In this document: piece by piece, positions 14,919 to 18,280 of the stretch
Layout of the letters: the number at the start of each line of letters is the position of its first letter
Numbering within the stretch: the stretch's first letter is position 1
Assembly: GCA_049595035.1 (NCBI GenBank)
Contig: JBMYKD010000028.1
Coordinates: 1 to 18,280 of the forward strand
From: UBA12202 sp049595035
GTDB taxonomy: Bacteria > Pseudomonadota > Alphaproteobacteria > Puniceispirillales > UBA1172
DNA length: 18,280 nt
Direction of reading: 5' to 3'
The notes under the pieces: generated by a model
Told to the model about the DNA's origin: nothing
What the model saw: the letters and a program-made list of their open reading frames with translations, nothing else
Database searches by the model: none
Position numbers and translations under genes: made by a program

Positions 14919-16451
14919 ATGGACACACCAAAAAAACGCATGGGTGGTCGCAGTAGCCGCCACCAACATAGAGCTGCTGCCGATAGCATTCCAAACCCGG
15001 CACCACCGGGGGCTTTTGGCGGAATGTATAAACCGCTTCGGGATAGTGAAGTCAGGGCGATTATTGATGCTGCCATTCGCTTGCTTGGCCAGTTTGGCAT
15101 GTCTGACATCCCAGATAATCTGGCGCAAATCTTTTTACAACATGGCGCGACATGGCGTGATGATGGTCGCATGCTGTTCCCGAAAGCAATGGTAGAGGAT
15201 TGCATCAACATGGCAGCTAAGCAGTTTACCCTGCATGGTCGTGACCCTGATCGATCCATTGAAGTCGGCGGCAATGCCGTCCATTTTGGCACAGGGGGCG
15301 CCGCGGTACAAACGCTTGATCTGGATAGCGGTGATTACCGGCCATCAACATTGCATGATTTATATGATTTTACCCGCCTGCAGGATCAGCTTCAGAATGT
15401 GAGCTGGTTCACACGGTGCTGTATCGCCACCGATATCGACGACGCCTTTGATCTGGACGTTAACACCGTCTATGCCCTGCTTAAAGGTACAACAAAACCA
15501 GTAGCAACCGCATTTACTCTGGCTGAACATGTGACCCCTATCGTTGGCATGCTTGATCTGGTTTCAGGTGGGGAAGGCAAGTTTTCCCAACGCCCCTTTA
15601 TCAAAACGCATATCAGTCCGGTGATATCACCCATGCGGTTTGGCGAAGATGCTGTTGATGTCACCTTTGCCTGTATGCATCATCAGTTTCCCCTATCCTG
15701 TATCACGGCGGCACAGTCAGGGGCGACCGCACCCGCTACACTAGCAGGGTTTTTGGTGCAATCACTTGCCGAAACTCTGGCCAGTCTGATGATGGTCAAT
15801 CTGATTAAACCCGGATACCCGATGGTTTTTTCTAACTGGCCCCTCGTGATTGATTTACGCACCGGGGCGTTTTCAGGAGGTGGTGGCGAAACTGCTTTGC
15901 TTAATGCCGCCTCTGCCCAGATAAGCAATGCGCTGAATCTACCATCAGGAGTTGCCGCATCAATGACTGATGCCAAAGCCGTCGATGCCCAGGCAGGGAT
16001 AGAAAAGGCATTAACCGCATTATCAGCGGGACTGGCTGGTGGTAATCTGATTTATGAAAGCTCTGGCATGATGGCGTCCTTGCTTGGCGCTTCCTTTGAA
16101 GCCTTTCTGATTGATCATGATATGCATAGTGCTATTTACCGGACCCTCCGCGGGATTGAAGTTAATGACGACACCTTAAGCCTTGATAGCATCGAAACCG
16201 CGATTACCGGCGAAGGCCATTTTCTGGGGCATGACACTACTTTGGCGGCAATGGAACGTGATTATGTTTACCCTGAGCTATCGGATCGAAATCCGCCTAT
16301 CACATGGTCGGAAGAAGGGCGACCAGATATCTGGCAACGCGCCAATAAACGCGCTAAACAGATACTAGCTGAATATCACCCCACCTATGTGATGCCCGAA
16401 ACGGACAAAAAAATCAGGGAGCTATTCCCCATCAAACTGGATATAAACTGA
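14919..16451 (+). CDS. MttB-superfamily methyltransferase, non-pyrrolysine type
   Basis: This 510-residue protein belongs to the trimethylamine methyltransferase (MttB, COG5598) family. A basic N-terminal leader (RMGGRSSRHQHRAAA) and GGMYKPLRDSEVRAIIDAA begin the TIM barrel. Later family blocks include HFGTGGAAVQTLD, KPVATAFTLAEH, the Gly-rich GAFSGGGGETALLNAASAQ and LIYESSGMM. The frame is continuous with no internal amber codon, so it lacks pyrrolysine, like the glycine betaine, carnitine and proline betaine enzymes of the family. Those partner with a small corrinoid protein, and none is encoded here. The nearby folate-domain dehydrogenase suggests methyl groups end on tetrahydrofolate. The ribosome site is weak (AAG). 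Glycine betaine or another quaternary amine is a reasonable but unproven substrate. Its stop abuts that of the convergent ureohydrolase. Confidence 0.9.
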   Translation: MDTPKKRMGGRSSRHQHRAAADSIPNPAPPGAFGGMYKPLRDSEVRAIIDAAIRLLGQFGMSDIPDNLAQIFLQHGATWRDDGRMLFPKAMVEDCINMAAKQFTLHGRDPDRSIEVGGNAVHFGTGGAAVQTLDLDSGDYRPSTLHDLYDFTRLQDQLQNVSWFTRCCIATDIDDAFDLDVNTVYALLKGTTKPVATAFTLAEHVTPIVGMLDLVSGGEGKFSQRPFIKTHISPVISPMRFGEDAVDVTFACMHHQFPLSCITAAQSGATAPATLAGFLVQSLAETLASLMMVNLIKPGYPMVFSNWPLVIDLRTGAFSGGGGETALLNAASAQISNALNLPSGVAASMTDAKAVDAQAGIEKALTALSAGLAGGNLIYESSGMMASLLGASFEAFLIDHDMHSAIYRTLRGIEVNDDTLSLDSIETAITGEGHFLGHDTTLAAMERDYVYPELSDRNPPITWSEEGRPDIWQRANKRAKQILAEYHPTYVMPETDKKIRELFPIKLDIN

Positions 16452-16454
16452 TTA
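16449..16454. other. Second back-to-back stop junction between convergent genes
   Basis: TGA at 16449-16451 ends the MttB gene and TTA at 16452-16454 is the minus-strand TAA of the ureohydrolase. There are no bases between them and no hairpin. Confidence 0.9.
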
Positions 16455-17426
16455 ACTGACCGTTTCGGCAATCATGCTGATCATTTCAAACATGATAGCG
16501 GCGGCAGACATAGCAGTAATCTGATTGGGATGGTCTTTAGTTGGCATGATACAAACCACATCACCACCAATGATATTCATCCCACGAACAGAACGAATTA
16601 ACGCCACAGCTTCATCCATGGAAAAGCCCGTGACACCGGGTTCGATATTCGCTACCGCTGGCGCGATAGTCGGGTCAAGGCAATCCAGATCAAATGTGAT
16701 ATAAACCGGCCGCCCTGCCAGCGTTTCTTTTATCTGGGCAATCACTTCAGCTGCACCACGCTGACGATATTCAGCCATCGTCACAACATTATATCCATAA
16801 TCATAGGATGGCTGAAGCCAGTCCAGCGTCCGCGGGTGGCCACGCAATCCGATTTGCATGGAATGGGTGGGATCAACTAGCCCCTGATCTACCAGATATG
16901 CGCCCCAATGGGCGGCAGATTTTTTTGCTCCTAGAAAATGATCAACCGTAGTGAAAACATCAGTATGGGCATCAAGATGCAGAAAACATACCGGTTCCCC
17001 CTTGGTCAGATGACCTTTACCCAGTGCTTGGATAATGCCACCAGTGATAGAATGATCACCGCCGATGGATACGGGCCTTGCTCCTGTGGAATCAATATCC
17101 ATATAGAAGGTCGTAATCTGTTCAATACAGTGTTCATTATCATTCGCCCGGGGAAAGGGAACATCACCAGCATCAATAATCCGGGCGGTTTCCCAGGGGT
17201 CAATCCGAAACTCCCCATGTACCCGCCGTTGCAGCGCAGACACATTCCTGATCGCTCTTGGCCCAAGATGCTGATCACGCTCTGTTGTGCCATTACCCGT
17301 GGAATGAGGCACGCCAACAAGGGCGATATCCGCCCCATCCACGTTTTCATGCGGACAGCGAAACATGGTCGGAATACCCCACCAGTAAAGGTTATTCATC
17401 ATGCTATCATCATGTTTCCTAGCCAT
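16452..17426 (-). CDS. Ureohydrolase (agmatinase/arginase superfamily), substrate uncertain
   Basis: This 324-residue protein keeps all six ligands of the ureohydrolase binuclear manganese site: His125 in GGDHS, Asp152, His154 and Asp156 in DAHTD, and Asp246 and Asp248 in TFDLDCLDP. Members hydrolyse a guanidino group to urea plus amine. The usual TGTPE-x-GG substrate loop is replaced by ANIEPGV, with Glu262 kept, so agmatine should not be assumed. Guanidinoacetate, creatine, guanidinobutyrate or free guanidine are alternatives. The start is supported by GGAGGA at 17433-17438, inside the end of the upstream hydroxylase gene, whose stop is three bases before this ATG. The two are therefore likely translationally coupled. 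An MttB homologue and an N-methyl dehydrogenase nearby favour a methylated guanidino or glycine-forming substrate. Confidence 0.9.
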   Translation of the reverse strand: MARKHDDSMMNNLYWWGIPTMFRCPHENVDGADIALVGVPHSTGNGTTERDQHLGPRAIRNVSALQRRVHGEFRIDPWETARIIDAGDVPFPRANDNEHCIEQITTFYMDIDSTGARPVSIGGDHSITGGIIQALGKGHLTKGEPVCFLHLDAHTDVFTTVDHFLGAKKSAAHWGAYLVDQGLVDPTHSMQIGLRGHPRTLDWLQPSYDYGYNVVTMAEYRQRGAAEVIAQIKETLAGRPVYITFDLDCLDPTIAPAVANIEPGVTGFSMDEAVALIRSVRGMNIIGGDVVCIMPTKDHPNQITAMSAAAIMFEMISMIAETVS

Positions 17427-17429
17427 TAT

Positions 17430-18280
17430 TTATCCTCCACCAAGTAACATTTTCTTTCGCTTTTTGAATGCTTCATGCGATGCATCCGTTCCATCATGAA
17501 AAGACCCGAACCATTTATCCCACGGCATTTCCAGATTACCGTAATTGCAATCAAAATACCGGTGATGCATCTGGTGGTGAAACGTCCCTAAGGCCAGATA
17601 GGTTTTGTCTTTAACAAGAACAGCTTCATATCCGGTATGCGAGGTGGCCGCCGTCAGGGACTGATGCTGCATATGAAAGAGAATGTGAAAGGGGCTAGCC
17701 GGAACAACAAAATGAATGAGAATAGAAGAAAAGAAAATCACATGTTCAACAGGATGCATGGACAGCCCAGACCAGGGGCCAACATTTGTATTTTTATGGT
17801 GCAAGGCATGGGCTATCCGATAGAGGGGCGGCCAGTGCAACCATCGATGCACCCAGTAGAAATGAAAAGAAATCCAGATGGGTGTCAGTAAAGCAATCAC
17901 AACAAACCAGACAGGATGATCAGCCCATAGCAACACCGGCATATAGCCATTTGCCATTGCCCAGAACATAAGCACTTCATAAGCTGTCCATGTTGTAACG
18001 CCACTAGCCAGCGACCAGAACATATTATCCCGCACCTGATTCTTAAACAGAAAGTTTTTTTGCAACTGTTTGAGTTCACGGCTGTCATAGCGCAGCTGTT
18101 CACCCTGTTTTTTCAATGAATAGAAAAACAGATGCAAACAGCCAGCAACAAAAATCATTAAAACCATGTTACGGATATATAATAATGCCACCCAGTCCAG
18201 CGACAGCGATGCCATCTGATCAAGGGGTGGTTGAAACCAGAACCATGAGCCCAGCGCAATCAGGATAAGAATTGACCGTT
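17430..18280 (-). CDS. Fatty acid hydroxylase superfamily (sterol desaturase-like) membrane protein, 5' end outside the window
   Basis: The frame is open to the right edge, with hydrophobic codons (ILILIALGSWFWF) before the first Met at 18215. That Met has no ribosome site, so the true start lies beyond 18280. About 283 residues are visible. Membrane segments include MVLMIFVAGCLHLFFY, VWFVVIALLTPIWISF and IFFSSILIHFVV. The three His clusters that bind the di-iron centre are present: HRWLH, HALHH and HHQMHH, with HQSLTAATSH between the last two. Superfamily members hydroxylate or desaturate lipids, sterols or carotenoids at the membrane using O2. The usual substrate cannot be told here, and coupling with a ureohydrolase is not a familiar pairing. 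A lipid with a guanidino or amino head group is a speculative link. Confidence 0.88.
   Translation of the reverse strand, partial: RSILILIALGSWFWFQPPLDQMASLSLDWVALLYIRNMVLMIFVAGCLHLFFYSLKKQGEQLRYDSRELKQLQKNFLFKNQVRDNMFWSLASGVTTWTAYEVLMFWAMANGYMPVLLWADHPVWFVVIALLTPIWISFHFYWVHRWLHWPPLYRIAHALHHKNTNVGPWSGLSMHPVEHVIFFSSILIHFVVPASPFHILFHMQHQSLTAATSHTGYEAVLVKDKTYLALGTFHHQMHHRYFDCNYGNLEMPWDKWFGSFHDGTDASHEAFKKRKKMLLGGG
17433..17438 (-). promoter_or_regulatory. Ribosome binding site of the ureohydrolase inside the upstream gene
   Basis: GGAGGA encodes the terminal Gly-Gly of the hydroxylase and sits six bases before the ureohydrolase ATG, spanning the upstream stop. This is the layout expected for translational coupling. 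Confidence 0.75.

Noticed and set aside
14919..16451. Pyrrolysine-containing MttB
   Set aside because: The frame is continuous, with no internal TAG.
16938..17447. 169-codon open frame antisense to the ureohydrolase
   Set aside because: It lies opposite the metal-binding motifs of a well-supported gene; a shadow of that codon pattern.
1..18280. Mobile element, CRISPR array, tRNA or phage genes
   Set aside because: No transposase, integrase, terminal repeats, direct-repeat array or tRNA-like sequence was seen; repeats found are short and regulatory in position.

Overview
The window reads as a piece of an alphaproteobacterial chromosome. A free-living marine heterotroph of the SAR116 (Puniceispirillum-like) or roseobacter type fits best: moderate GC with AT-rich intergenic gaps, very tight gene packing, and a set of catabolic genes for methylated amines. 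This assignment comes from gene content and protein flavour, not from a marker gene, so it is tentative. I see no mobile element, RNA gene, CRISPR array or origin.

Layout. Positions 1-52 (+) hold the last codons of a protein that looks like a class I cytochrome c. Positions 114-4487 (-) encode an RND efflux pump: inner-membrane permease and periplasmic adaptor, with no outer-membrane channel gene. Positions 4569-6124 (-) hold a DUF1989 (urea carboxylase-associated) protein and a LysR regulator. Diverging from that regulator is a four-gene (+) operon, 6226-11333: aldehyde dehydrogenase, luciferase-like flavin monooxygenase, alpha/beta hydrolase, and a thiamine-diphosphate enzyme of the sulfoacetaldehyde acetyltransferase-like type. 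Meeting it stop codon to stop codon is a (-) FAD dehydrogenase fused to a GcvT-like folate domain (dimethylglycine/sarcosine dehydrogenase type, 11334-13724). A second LysR gene diverges from it (13883-14839, +) and is followed by an MttB-family methyltransferase (14919-16451, +). Another back-to-back stop junction leads to a (-) pair that may be translationally coupled: a membrane fatty-acid-hydroxylase-superfamily protein, cut by the right edge, and a ureohydrolase (agmatinase family).

How the genes may work together. The first three genes of the (+) operon match, by family, the enzyme set of bacterial trigonelline (N-methylnicotinate) breakdown: ring-opening flavin monooxygenase, semialdehyde/lactol dehydrogenase, and a hydrolase that cleaves the enamide. 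The operon is therefore a candidate pathway for an N-methylated heterocycle or a related amine, with a thiamine-diphosphate enzyme as an unusual last step. The second half looks like a demethylation and guanidine/urea module: the MttB homologue, folate-linked N-methyl oxidase and ureohydrolase could converge on sarcosine/glycine, one-carbon units and urea. A 15-bp inverted repeat of form TTCAA-N5-TTGAA occurs both in the dehydrogenase/lysR divergent region and just before the MttB gene, which suggests that LysR controls both. Substrates are inferred and unproven.
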